This document shows, piece by piece, positions 30,570 through 41,233 of a DNA stretch of 64,000 bases. The notes under the pieces were generated by a model, which ran no database searches, had not been told where the DNA came from, and worked only from the letters and a program-made list of their open reading frames with translations. Each line of letters starts with the position of its first letter. Positions within the stretch are counted from its first letter, which is position 1. The stretch is from Kappaphycus alvarezii (taxonomy: Eukaryota > Rhodophyta > Florideophyceae > Gigartinales > Solieriaceae), in contig NADL03000118.1 in the NCBI GenBank assembly GCA_002205965.3, forward strand, positions 186,001-250,000. The letters are read 5' to 3'. The position numbers and the translations under genes were made by a program.

Positions 30570-32257
30570 GCCGAGATTACATAGCCTTGATTGCTCCACC
30601 GCCCTGAAGCCGACGGTCTCTCCCCGGTGTTCCTGCGAATTTTGCTCCGGCTGGCTGGAGGTGTCCATCCACAACGCGACTGCTTATATATGCTAACCAA
30701 ATTCGTCAACCTGTGCTGCGATGGTTCTCTGCCCGAATCTGGTCGACCCTTTTTCTGTGGTGGGCGCTGTTCAGGCTCCCAGACTCAACGGTGGCATCCG
30801 CCCGATCGCGGCCGGGTTATTGCTTCGACGCCTCATCGCCCGCCTCCCAGTCCGCAAAGCTTCGACTTCCCACCAAGTGGGTGTCGGAGTCAAGAACGGC
30901 ACAGACGCCATCATTCACGCGGTCCGACGCTTGACCCAGCAGCCGTCATGTCCAATGCGGCCTGCTTGATGGCTGGCCTGAAGGTAGCATTTTAGGGAGT
31001 GTAGTTCCTTCCCCATTACTGTGTCGGTATACCCTTTTTGAGTTGATGGCGGTTTTCTGGAAAACCATGGGATAGACCGGTTATATCTTCCAAGAGTAAA
31101 ACACCCAACCCTTTTTCCCTTGACCCAGCGTCCTGAACTTCGCCAGCATGTCTTGGTACAACCGGATGCTCAAAACGCATTCAACAGCATTTCCCGGCAG
31201 CCCATTCTCGACACAGTCATCCAGCATGCCCCCGGGCTCGCCCGCTGGGTTCATTACTGCTACGGAGCTCGTCCTTCCTCTCTTTTGGCGATTTCACTAT
31301 TCGCGAGACTGCGGACTCAACAGGGCGACCCCCCGGGGCCTCTACTTTTCGCCCTCGCCCTTCACCGCTAGTCCTCTCGTTACAGGAACGTTTCCGTCCT
31401 TCTTTGAATGCCTGGTATGCTGATGATGGTAATTTGGTTGTCACTCGCTCTTTTGCTCCTGCTGCCCTTTTTTTTCCAAAAGAATGGAGCAGAGATTGGT
31501 TTCTCCCTGAACCTCACCAAAACACAAGTTTGTGGCCTTTCCCCTGCTCTCCCGGTCCTTGCCCTACCTTGTCCTTGCTCAACGCCCAGGGCTTTACGGT
31601 TCTGGGCTCCCCAGTTGGTTCTATTGCATTTACTTCGGACTTCTTCGCATCCTGTAAAGCTGATATCGATCACGTCATCTCCCGCTTGTTGGCCCTTGAT
31701 GACGCTCAGCTGGCTTATCATGTGCTTCGTTTCTGTGCCAGCGCCTGCAAGGTCGTCTATCTGTGAAGAACTCTTTCCCCCAATCAATATACGGCTTTCG
31801 CTGTCAGCTTCGACAGGAAGCAGTGGGAAGTGTTCACACAGATTCACGGCCCTTGCTCAGAGCAGCCGTGGGACCAAGCTTCCCTCCCGATCTCCAAGGG
31901 CAGCCTTGGTTTACGTCTGGCTACTGATATCGCAGAAGCTGCCTACGCTCCCTCTGTGATCGATTCTTTTCGCCTCTTCTCTTCTCTCCTCGCGTCTTCC
32001 GCCGATGTTCACGTCCAGGAAGTGCCCAGGTCAGCTATTTCTCTGCTCACAGCCCGCTATCCATCACTTTCCTCTGCACTGACCAGCACTGCTCTTTTCG
32101 AGCGCTGCAGTGCTTTGGTCCCTGGTGAACGCCTCCAAACCACTATCACGTTTGAACTGCTATCATCGGAGTTTGGCCGCCTTTTCCATTCTTCATTTGC
32201 CGCCAACAGGGCCTGCTTGCTCTCTTCCTGCGAACCCTCGTCTTGCTCTGTGTTCTC
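30570..32257 (+). pseudogene. RLE LINE ORF2, reverse transcriptase part
   Basis: The RT begins with ADGLSPVFLRILLRLAGGVH and QRDCLYMLTKFVNLCCDG, then after frameshifts QPDAQNAFNSISRQPILDTV. The QQGDP box is altered (TQQGDPPGPLLFALAL). The catalytic box is kept in NAWYADDGNLVVTRS, in another frame. A connector region follows (YHVLRFCASACKVVYL; QEVPRSAISLLTARYPSL) up to the Gypsy insertion at SCSVFS. RT copies the LINE RNA at the nicked target. At least five frame changes make this copy inactive. Confidence 0.75.
30941..31118 (-). repeat. MITE-1 insertion with 11-bp target duplication
   Basis: CTTGACCCAGC at 30930-30940 is repeated exactly at 31119-31129. Removing one copy plus the insert restores alignment to the LINE at about 57250-57270. 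On the minus strand the insert starts GGAAAAAGGGTTGGGTGTTT, continues CTCTTGGAAGATATAACCGG, and ends AGGCCGCATTGGACATGACG plus GCT. Other copies run about 50 bp further to CATCAAAACCCCC, so this one is truncated at that end. No coding capacity. Confidence 0.85.
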
Positions 32258-32968
32258 TGATAGGGGTAAATCGTCCGGAGAAGAGATACTTAGAACAACT
32301 ACCCCAAGACGGAGGTGTTGCGAGCGACAAAAGTGCTACCGTGGTATAGTTGAACAAATAAAAGGCAGTGTATATGGGAGAGAGTTGAGAGGGCTACAAG
32401 CAAGTATAAAAGGGGCGGTCTACCACTGATGCTCTGCGACCAGCTTTGGAAACCTTTTCTTGGGTCTGAAGTTGACTCTCAACTTCCTACTACTCGGAGC
32501 TTGACCTGAAGTTGTCTGCCAACTTGCTTGACTCTCAAGGAGGAAGCACTTTACTCAGCTTATATAGACCTTTCGGCTAATCCTAAAGTCTCAATAACAT
32601 ACTAAATACCATAAAACGCATTCACGGGAATCGTGTGAACCAGAGAGACCATTAGAAGATATTTCCTCAAGGTAAATATCTAGGTGCCATACCCATGCCA
32701 GCCCCATCGACCAGGGGTGGGAATTGATGTGGCCATTATATAGACCTTTCAGAGTCACTCGTAGTATCACCCACAACCTAGAACTGTACTGACATCCACT
32801 ATGACAGCGTGTCCTAAAATAAAAAATCAACCGATGAATTTGCCACACTCACCCAAATTAAAAATATCTTGCAAATTCAAAAACTGTAAAAATATCTTCC
32901 CAGTTCCAATACTGTATACAATTATGGTCCTCATCTAGATTTTTTCGTGTGCGAATTTGTGCACATCA
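32258..32968 (-). repeat. 3' LTR of Gypsy copy 2 (short type, 711 bp)
   Basis: Plus strand begins TGATAGGGGTAAATCGTCC and ends TTTGTGCACATCA. It contains a TATATAGACC block at about 32563 (plus strand), which on the minus strand gives the TATATAAG promoter. There is no acidic-protein frame: the U3 carries CACATCAATTCCCACCCCTG (minus) where long LTRs have the ORF. Confidence 0.95.
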
Positions 32969-33002
32969 CGCCCTCGCTCAAGACGAACGTCCCGGCTCGT
33001 TC

Positions 33003-34057
33003 TCAATGCTCTTGTTGTTCTTGTGGGAGTTCTATCCATTCATCAGGGAGAGTATAGGGTTCACTGTAAGGATATGGTAGTAGCTCATTTCCAATATGAT
33101 GAGAGAGTGTGTACCGTGCGATAACCGGCTCATCTCCTTGGTCAAGAGTTTCCGTAGATTCGGCGTATGGTTTCATAGTGTTCTCTAATGAGCTCCTCCC
33201 GTTTCACTTCTCCAAACCTTCCAAATGTGAGGTAGTAAACGTAGTATGCAAACTTTTCTGGCAACGGGTCCAGAAACGGGTATCTGAAGGAGAAAAAAAC
33301 TCGCAACATAAGGACTGAGTCCTCACGAGTAAGGTGCGCCCCGTGAATGGTCTGGAAGCACATGCAAATACTAATGGCAAAAAAGGAAATTACTTCTGCT
33401 TCTCGGGTCCTCTGTCATTTCGCGAAGCCAACGTCTAATTGGTAGCCGTCCAATAATTAAGGATGCATAGTTTCCCCTGGGAGACTAGGCGGTGTTTGGG
33501 CGATCTTCTTGGCGATCTTCCTCGCTGCTCCCGACGCCTTGCCCTCTTCGATGATCCCCCGATCACTTGATGGTCCAGCTCGTATCATCATCACGGCCTC
33601 GGGAGGATCTGGTCTTCGGCTGAGGTTGTGTTTCTGAGCGGAGCAACGTAAGGTTCCCATAGAGGATATGGGACCAGTCGATATTCCATATCAGGGGGCA
33701 AGCTGTAACCTCTCAGTCGCACATCTTGGTTGTTCTTGAGAAATACGTAAACTGGACGGATAATGTTCAGATATGTTTGCGACAAGTCTCCGATAGCTAC
33801 CATTCCATACCTCCTATAGAGTAATGATATATGACTTCCACAAACTCTGGACCTGCTTCCGTGAACCTTCCGTTTTGGAATGAGAATAGAACTCTGATCA
33901 ATAGTCGGAAATCTTCTTGAGGTAGCAATGGTCCGTTCAACGTACGAAAACATAGGCATATATTAATGTAGAAATGGATGATTACGTGGAGTTCGTAGTA
34001 GTCACGCGTAATCGAGATGATCCATTCCCAGGCCCTTTTTCCTCCCATAGGAATCAT
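33003..34057 (-). pseudogene. Gypsy copy 2 extra ORF after integrase, two tandem copies of an unknown domain
   Basis: The start ATG at 34057 overlaps the pol stop as ATGA, an arrangement used for termination-reinitiation. Unit 1 (34057 to about 33600) has a stretch INICLCFRTLNG, then QEDFRLLIRVLFSF, PEFVEVIYHYS and, after a frameshift, LVPYPLWEPYVAPL. Unit 2 (about 33450-33003) repeats the pattern: ISICMCFQTIHG, REDSVLMLRVFFSF, PEKFAYYVYYL, and, after a frameshift, LLPYPYSEPYTLP. Between them lies a basic linker (ARKIAKKIAQTPPSLPG). No signal peptide or clear membrane anchor is seen. I do not recognise the domain. The position is that of env in retroviruses, but nothing else supports an envelope role. 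Broken by at least three frameshifts or stops. Confidence 0.7.
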
Positions 34058-35400
34058 TCTATAGTTAAAGATGAGTATGCCCGTGGTTGCGCATAGTCCT
34101 GTGTGAGAAGGAATTCTTCAGGCCTCTGATGGTAAGGGACCAGACGACGTGCATGGATTGCCCTCCTTGATCTCTTCCCTGAGCTTGAACAGAGCTTATA
34201 ATGCGGGTGTCTTTCCTCCGTGACGATGCAAGGGTTCGAGTACTTTGTTTGGAAAGCCGGCCACTTCACAGCCTGTTGCATTGCTTTTCCGTGTGCTACA
34301 AGTACTTTAGAGCCGACTGAGAAAGTTTGGACTGGAGGCTCTTCATCCTTATTTCTTGTCTGTGTTAGCGCGCGGTGTGATCTCCAGCTTTCGGTGGCCA
34401 GTAGTTCGACCTCTCTACTCTCTTCATCGATAACATTTGTTTCCATATCTCTCTGTAACATTCTAGGAGCTCTTCCGTACATTAGCTCAAACGGTGACCG
34501 TCCACTTCTTCCTCTTCTTCGACGATAGCCGTATAACACTTTTGGTAAGGCATCTTCCCACTGGATTTCATTCTCGACATAGTTTTCGATATTGCTCGTT
34601 TGATGGTTCCAACCATCCTCTCCGCTTTACCGTTTGACATAGGAGCGTATGCGAGAACTGTCTTTAGCTGAATACCTTTCTCTTCCAAGAAACGAAGCAG
34701 TGAAGTTGCAGTAAAACAAAGGGCGTTATCTGAGATGATCCTTTTTGGAAGACCAAACGGTTCAATTATTTCTTTTTCGATGAATCTCAGGACCACTTCA
34801 GCATTGGCCTCCTCAACTGCAACTGCTATTGGCCATCCAGTAAGATGTTCCACCCCTATAAGGAGTATTTGTTTCCGGAAGAGGTTTCCTTGAATGGGCC
34901 GGCAAAGTCAATTGAAAAGGTTTCAAAGAGACCGGAAACTGGAAAGCCTAGAGTTGTCTTATACTTTCGTATTGGCGTGAATTTTTGACAGTTGTCGCAG
35001 CTTTTCACGAATTATAGACGTCCTTATGGATACTGGGCCACCAGAATCTCTCAGTAACGAATTTCTTGGTTGTTTCGAGATCCCAATGCCCTAACTCATC
35101 ATGAAAAGTCCTCAAGATCTTCATTCTTTCTTTCAAAGGGGCCACTAGTCGAGGACCGGCTTTCGTGTGTCGGAAGAGTTTCCCATTCCATAGTGTAAAA
35201 GCCTTTTGATTCCTGCGTACCCAATTTCTGTGTTCAATATCAACCTTTCTCATTTCTAGTCCATCCAGGAATTTAATTAGTCCGTGAATATTAGCTTCGT
35301 ACTCGTTATTGTTCGGCACTTGCACCTCGGCAACTCCGACGATGTTCTCGGAAGCTTTTTCATTTGGAATCAGTGGATCCCTCAAGCGGGATAGGTATCG
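34054..35400 (-). pseudogene. Gypsy copy 2 integrase
   Basis: An HHCC-type zinc region (HDELGHWDLETTKKFVTERF, WWPSIHKDVYN) lies in 35385-35005, with the cysteine pair in the next frame. The core has the first Asp in IDFAGPFKET near 34905, then HLTGWPIAVAVEEAN, the second Asp in ISDNALCF and Glu in SNGKAERMVG, with 35 residues between them as in DD35E integrases. After a frameshift at about 34540 the tail reads LYGYRRRRGRSGRSPFELMY to PPVQTFSVGSKVLV and stops at 34054. Integrase would insert the cDNA with a 5-bp duplication, as seen here. Confidence 0.9.
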
Positions 35401-36665
35401 GCAGGCTGATTATTGCGTCCGGGCCTATACACAATTTCAAACCGATATTCTGCGAAAATGTCGAGCCATCGGGCCAAGCGGTGATGTACATCTTTCTTTT
35501 GGATGCTGTCTTAAGTGCCTGGTGATCAGTTATCAAGACAAATTTCTCGAGTGATAAAAGGTATACGCGAAACTTTTTCAGTGCGAAGACAACAGCGAGC
35601 GCTTCTTTTCGCAGACTGAGTATCTCTTTCCGCATCATTCAGAGTGCGACTTGCGAATTGAACCGGGTGTAGTCTTCCGTTTTCATCTTTTTGGGACAAA
35701 ACGGCACCCAAAGACCGTTCTGAGGCATCTGTCTCCACAACAAATGGTCTCTTGAAATCTGGATACATGAGCACTGGGGGGACACATAGCTTATCTTTAA
35801 GCTCTTCAAATGCGGTTTGCATTTCCTTGTTCCATAAAAATTTTCCGTTCTTTGTTGTGCTGGCATGTAACGGTGCTGCAGTCTTGGCGAAATCTTTGAT
35901 AAATCTCCTGTAATATGAGGCCAGTCCTAAGAAGCTTCGAACCTCCGTCTTTGAAGCGGGCCTTGGTGCCAACTTGATTTTTTTCGTTTTCTCTGGATCC
36001 ACTTTAATTCCCTCTTGATCGACGATATGACCGAGTAATTGGATAGACGTTTTCGCAAAGAAGCATTTGCTTAACTTAATTTTCAGGCTGTACGCAGCTA
36101 TTTTCTCCACCACAGTCTTGACATGCGATATGTGCTGATCCAAGGTTTTTGAGAATATCACTACATCATCGATATAAACTCTTGCAAATGGAAGTCCTTT
36201 CAAAACCTCGTTCATCATTCTTTGGAATGTAGCTGGGGCATTCATGAGACCAAAAGGCATCACTTCGAACCTGAATGTACCGGCTTTGCTGGTAAAAGTT
36301 GTTTTTTCCTTGCATTTTTCATCCAATGGAATCTGCCAATAACCAGTGTAAAGATCAATTGAGGTGAAGTATCTCCCGTCCTTCAAGTCCTCGAGGATTT
36401 CCTCCATATTCGGAATCGGAAATCGATCGGGTATCATTCTCTGGTTCAGTTGTCGGTAATCGACGCAAAAACGCAGCTTTCCATCCTTCTTTGGTGCGAC
36501 CACAACTGGAAATGACCATGGGGATGAAACTGGCCGAATGATATCATTTTTTTCCAGCATACTTGTAACATTCTCTGAGATAAATTGGTCATATTTTGGC
36601 GGTTGACGTCTAGGCCTGTGGTAAATTGAGTTCGGTAAGTTCAAATGAGTGAGTGACCGGTACAC
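35360..36665 (-). pseudogene. Gypsy copy 2 reverse transcriptase and RNase H
   Basis: The RT frame 36665-35526 is almost intact: SSPWSFPVVVAPKKDGKLRF, CVDYRQLNQRMIPDRFPIPN, then IDLYTGYWQIPLDEK, FEVMPFGLMNAPATFQRMM, and the catalytic VYIDDVVIFSK. The thumb and RNase H follow (FLGLASYYRRFIKDFAKTAA, VVETDASERSLGAVLSQKDE). A single-base loss near 35610 shifts the RNase H end into the next frame (EALAVVFALKKFRVYLLS, LITDHQALKTA). The first RT residues overlap the end of the gag-protease frame (36641-36665), so protease and RT lie in different frames here. Confidence 0.9.
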
Positions 36666-38909
36666 TTGCTTGTCTTAAATCGAACGCTCCATGCAATTAC
36701 TTCGGAAGATGTTAACATGTCGGATATTATCATTGAGGCGGGGGCTGGAAGGTGCTGTACTTTTTCTTGAATTTCTCCAATTTGGCGCTGGTCCTTTTCT
36801 TGATCCTCACCCTCCAAATTTTGAAGGACCTCTTCCGGCGTGCTCACATCTTCAGATATGGAATTCGATATATTCTTGTTTTCCGTGCAATTGTAATCTT
36901 CTTTCATGCCCCGAATTCCGTCCTTTGATTCGATATTATCGCAAAAAGAAACACATTCAGGTGTCAAACCTACCCTAGAATTCCATTCTTCATCTGTTTC
37001 AAACCCAGAATCATAATCGTCCCATGTCATGTTCATTGTCCCCCGAGCGTACCCTTTCTCACTTCCGAAAGTGTTAGTTGGTTCGGAATCTTCGCTGTCA
37101 TAGCTAGAAGTGAAATCTTCACTGTCCGTCTCTCTTAGATCTTCCGGATGTGTGCTTTTGTCGAAATCCAGGGGCATCTTCACGTTTCTGCCGTCAACAT
37201 TAACTGAAACGATTTGGTTGCCCAAGTCAATGCAGGTCCCTAGTCTTTCCATGGTAGGACAGCCAATGATTGCATCGAAAGGGAGCTCCGGCATGACGAG
37301 AAAGTCTACATCAACTTTAGAGTCCCCAAAGAACACGGAAACCTTGTTAACAGTGCCCATGCATTTTGAGACGGTTCCATCCGCCACAGTTATTCTTCGA
37401 GTAGTTGGAATAATTTCGAGACCTAAATCTGTCACCAAAGTTTCTGAGATAAGGTTTGGAACAGCGCCCGAATCGAAAAGAGCTTGGGTTTTCATTCCCA
37501 ATACTTTGACTGGTACTAGTTTAAGACGTCTTGGTGCTGTCGAGGCCGATTGAAGAAACAGTTTCTTACCCTTAGCGGACTTATTAGACCTGATAATTTT
37601 TTTGAGTTCTTTTCTCGCATCCTCTGCGTCGCCCCTCAAAAGTTGACCAAACGTTATCCCAGTTGGGGCCGATGCAAGCTCAGCCACCAAATTGTACTTC
37701 TTCACATATTCTAGTACGTCCTTCGGGATACTCTTAAATTTCTTACTCTTTCTCGTCTTCTTGGCCGAAGTGTTTCCCACCCCTGGAACAACTTGATCAA
37801 GCCTCTTGGTTCGAGGAGGTACAGGTGCTGGGATATGCTCCAGCATTCCATAATCTAGCCTAGGTTTTTTCGACAAAACGTTCCCTTCCCCATCCCTTTT
37901 TGTCACATTAACTTGACTGATTTCTTCAGCGATGGATACATTACCGGCATCCGCCAACCTTTGATCCTTCCTGTTTTGTAAGATTTTCATCTCTGGTCCT
38001 GACTCACTCCTCGCGTCCGATAAATTTGCTCTTCTGTTGTCTTTAGACCAGCAGTTACTTTCATGATGCCCGTAACGACCGCACTTTCCACAACGAGTGT
38101 TTCTATGTGGATTATCAGGACACCTATTTGCAAAGTGTCCAGGCTTGTGACAGTAGGAACAGACTTCTGCGGCCTTGGGGGCCCCAGACTGGTTCTTCTT
38201 AATGGTAAGAGTAAGGCTTTCCAACTGCGAGGTTATCATGTCAAGTCGATTATCGAATCGGGTTTCCAACCTTTCTTCCAAGTTTTTGACATCGCTCCTG
38301 ACTGATTCCAATGCTGCTGCGCTAGTCGCTGGCCTTTGATAATTCTTTTCAGGATGTACGATAGATAGATGTACGGGTTTCCCTCGGTACACTTAGTGAC
38401 TGAAACGTCTCCGAATTTTTGACAAATTCTACTATGGTACCCTTCAGTTCATTAAAAGTGTGAGGGCCCTTGATGAGGAGGAAATCGGAGAGCCGCTTAT
38501 CCCCCATCGCCGCCTTACGCAGCATTCCGTACTTGGCTTGGGCGTTGAACCCAGCCTTTTCATAGAGATCACACAAGTATACCAATGAGCTTAACAAATC
38601 GTCGAAGTTGAGCCGGGCCTCTATGGCGGTACGAATCATCTCATCTGGTTCTACCTGCTTAGCATATTCTTTCACAAGCCACTCACATACCTCACCGAAG
38701 TTACGCCCATTCCCGTTAAGAGACCACCCGTTGATAAACTTGGCCTTATATTTGTGCTTTGCGTCACCATGAAGATAGGCGAAGATACTTTCGGCCTTCT
38801 CTTCATCGCTCTTCTCACGCATCACAACGTTGACATATGTATAGAGAAACTCCTCAACGTCTTCATTCTTGCCCCCTGTGAACGTTATACGAGCAGCGTT
38901 GAGATCCAT
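36641..38909 (-). pseudogene. Gypsy copy 2 gag-protease
   Basis: Gag starts at 38909 (MDLNAARITFTGGKNEDVEE) with an LTR leader of 89 bp before it. One frameshift near 38375 separates the capsid part from a 583-residue frame. That frame holds a coiled-coil spacer, two CCHC zinc knuckles (CSYCHKPGHFANRC and CGKCGRYGHHESNC) and a basic region (KKTRKSKKFKS). Next is the aspartic protease with ALFDSGAVPNLIS and DAIIGCPTMERLG. The final linker is acidic (DSEDFTSSYDSEDSE). The knuckles would bind genomic RNA and the protease would process the polyprotein. Confidence 0.9.
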
Positions 38910-38998
38910 GATTACAGAAAAGAAATCCCCTCGAATGGTTCCCTAAGACTGCTCAACTCGAATACCTCGGGTGCAACCCCCTCCACAAGAGTACCAAA

Positions 38999-39718
38999 TG
39001 ATAGGGGTAAATCGTCGGGAGAAGAGATACTTAGAACCAACTACCCCAAGACGGAGGTGTTGCGAGCGACAAAAGTGCTACCGTGGTATAGTTGAACAAA
39101 TAAAAAGGAGTGTATATGGGAGAGAGTTGAGAGGGCTACAAGCAAGTATAAAAGGGGCAGGGTCTACCACTGATGCTCTGCGACCAGCTTAGGAAAAAGT
39201 TTTCTAGGGTCTGAAGTTGACTCTCAACTTCCTACTACTCGGAGCTTGACCTGAAGTTGTCTGCCAACTTGCTTGACCTCTCAAGGAGGAAGCACTTTAC
39301 TCAGCTTATATAGACCTTTCGGCTAATCCTAAAGTCTCAATCAAACATACTAAATACCATAAAACGCATTCACGGGAATCGTGTGAACCAGAGAGACCAT
39401 TAGAAGATATTTCCTCAAGGTAAATATCTAGGTGCCATACCCATGCCAGCCACCCATCGGCCAGGGGTGGGAATTGATGTGGCCATTATATAGACCTTTC
39501 AGAGTCACTCGTAGTATCACCCACAACCTAGAACTGTACTGACATCCACTATGACAGCGTGTCCTAAAATAAAAAATCAACCGATGAATTTGCCACACTC
39601 ACCCAAATTAAAAATATCTTGCAAATTCAAAAACTGTAAAAATATCTTCCCAGTTCCAATACTGTATACAATTATGGTCCTCATCTAAATTTTTTCGTGT
39701 GCGAATTTGTGCACATCA
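38999..39718 (-). repeat. 5' LTR of Gypsy copy 2 (short type, 720 bp)
   Basis: Minus strand begins TGATGTGCACAAATTCGCAC and ends GATTTACCCCTATCA. A second candidate TATA (TATATAATGGCC) lies upstream of the shared TATATAAGCTGAGTAAA. The last 99 bases are identical to the LTR of Gypsy copy 1. Confidence 0.95.
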
Positions 39719-39723
39719 TTCTC

Positions 39724-40231
39724 CACTCTTCTCACCCCCACCGTGGCACATACCTCTCCACGCAATCATGGGTTGTTGCTGTATCTTCCGTCTCGGCATG
39801 TCTCTCTTTGCTGGCAACACGCGCTGTCCCGTCGGCTCAAGGCGCTGTAATGAGTTGGCCCCGCTTCTCGATCTCGATAGTAAGCACACTCTTACTTTCA
39901 AATACGAAGACGGTCAGACCCGCCGTTACATTTTCCTCCGCAATTCTCTGTGCCGCTTTTGCAAGGATGTTGGCATTACTGCTCTACTCGAACACCCCCT
40001 TCCATCTAGCTCCACCTCTGCTCCTTCACCTTCAGCGCTTCGTGTTGAAGTTTACATTCCAGGGGCTTACGGCCTAGATCACCGCGATCTAGCCTTGAAT
40101 GTCACTGCCGCCCATCCCTCGTCCAGTCCAGAGTCCAACAGGGCACCCTGTGCGGAGTCGCTGCAGCAGCCTTCGCCGAATGTACCAAACATTCACACTA
40201 CGGGGACGTCTGCCGTTCCTCTGATATCCTG
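39724..40231 (+). pseudogene. RLE LINE ORF2, zinc-binding and endonuclease start
   Basis: Continues the LINE frame across the Gypsy insertion. It has a Cys region (degraded), KHTLTFKYEDGQTRRYIFLR, NSLCRFCKDVGITALLEHPL, then ALRVEVYIPGAYGLDHRDLA and LNVTAAHPSS. The nuclease Asp in DVTVAHP is changed to Asn (LNVTAAHP). The frame is interrupted at 40231 by the solo LTR, whose sequence supplies a new stop. Confidence 0.8.
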
Positions 40232-40512
40232 TGATGTGCGCAAAAATTGCACACGAAAAAAAATCCAGAAGAGGACCAAATTTGGATACAATATCGGAAT
40301 TTGCAAGATATTTTTTAATTTGGATGAGTGTGGCAAATTAATGGATTGATTTTCTATTTTAAGACACGATGTCATTAATAGATGTCATTACACGTCCAAC
40401 TTCGTCATACTTTTCGAAGACGTCGCAGTATTTAAAGTTCGAAATCGACGTCGTTGAAGCAACCCTCCGCCATCAACTACCTCATCGGCTCACCCCTTTT
40501 TTGGCCCTTAAC

Positions 40513-41091
40513 ATGACCAACCTCCGCCCGTCCCTCACCATTACCAAGTCATCCGAGGCCGTCGTCCACTCAACGCTCTGGCCCTGATGTCAAATGGTCC
40601 AACCGACTACGATGATTACTGTAGAAGATTGGACGGGAACGCGTTCGGGAGTTGGTCCGCCGTATCTGCTTCGAGCAGGCAGAAGAGGAAGAGGAGGAAG
40701 AAGAGGAGGAAGAGGAGGATGAAGCTGAGGACTAGGTGGAACCGTGAGAGCCACTATTGTACAACGGTGGAGGGGCTCCCATGGAGAACGAAGGAGATAC
40801 TGAGGGAATAATTGTGATCTCTGACTCTTCTGACGAAAATGAAGAGAGGGCTGAAGAGGAGGATGAGGAGGATAAGGGGGAGGGAGACATGGAAAGTGCT
40901 GGAATAGTGGGAAGGAGCCGGAAAATATGCAACAGCTGGTCCCGACTCTGGAACCGGATAGGGGCATCTTCAGTGGTCTAGATATTTCGCAGGAGGCAAT
41001 GGAGAAATCTAAGCCGTTCGTGGATATTTGTGGGACTGACTCGGTGTAAGATATTTCGGGGGAACTGTTTGGCTTTGATATAGAGGAATAA
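40513..41091 (+). pseudogene. U3-encoded acidic protein, copy S (in the solo LTR)
   Basis: ATG 40513: MTNLRPSLTITKSSEAVVHS, where a missing base shifts the frame. The neighbouring frame gives NALALMSNGPTDYDDYCRRL. The acidic tract (GAGGAAGAAGAGG repeats, 40680-40735) and GGGAPMENEGDTEGIIVISD follow; another acidic run (DENEERAEEEDEEDKGEG) leads to the C-terminal block. That block reads VPTLEPDRGIFSGLDISQEA, then KSKPFVDICG and, after a damaged site, GELFGFDIEE with a stop at 41091. It belongs to the same subtype as copy B. The TATA box lies 135 bp beyond the stop. Confidence 0.7.
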
Positions 41092-41225
41092 GGTATTTAG
41101 GAAAGAATCTAGATATTTATCCTGATAGTATCTGCTGTTAGTCTTTCTCGTTCACATGATTCCAGTTGATGCATTTTATGGCTCTCAGTATGTTTCTTTG
41201 AGACTTTAGGGTTAGCCAAAAAGTC

Positions 41226-41233
41226 TATATAAG
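41226..41233 (+). promoter_or_regulatory. LTR TATA box
   Basis: TATATAAG in GTCTATATAAGCGGAG. The same element is conserved at this position in the short LTRs and in copies A, C and (degraded) B. It sets the U3/R boundary shortly downstream, so everything upstream, including the acidic ORF, is U3. Confidence 0.6.

Larger units (their letters stand above)
32258..39718 (-). mobile_element. complete Ty3/Gypsy retrotransposon copy 2, 7461 bp, short LTRs
   Basis: LTRs at 38999-39718 (5') and 32258-32968 (3') both have TG...CA ends and differ by a few substitutions and small indels, so insertion was fairly recent. The flanking TTCTC (32253-32257 and 39719-39723) is a perfect 5-bp target duplication. 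Inside, on the minus strand: leader with a putative primer-binding site starting TGGTACTCTTGTGGAGG just inside the 5' LTR, gag, CCHC knuckles, protease, RT, RNase H, integrase, then an extra ORF. It lies in the LINE ORF2. Frameshifts in gag, RNase H and the extra ORF make it non-autonomous at present. Confidence 0.95.

Noticed and set aside
32591..32848. 85-residue minus frame inside the LTR as a gene of the short LTR
   Set aside because: It has no similarity to the acidic U3 protein, and the 5' LTR of the same element has indels that break it.
33003..34057. Calling the extra Gypsy ORF an envelope glycoprotein
   Set aside because: No signal peptide, fusion peptide, cysteine pattern or transmembrane anchor was seen. 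Only the position is env-like.
38960..38998. A tRNA gene at the Gypsy leader (GGTGCAACCCCC...AGAGTACCA)
   Set aside because: It resembles a tRNA 3' end only because it is a likely primer-binding site. No tRNA cloverleaf can be built upstream of it.
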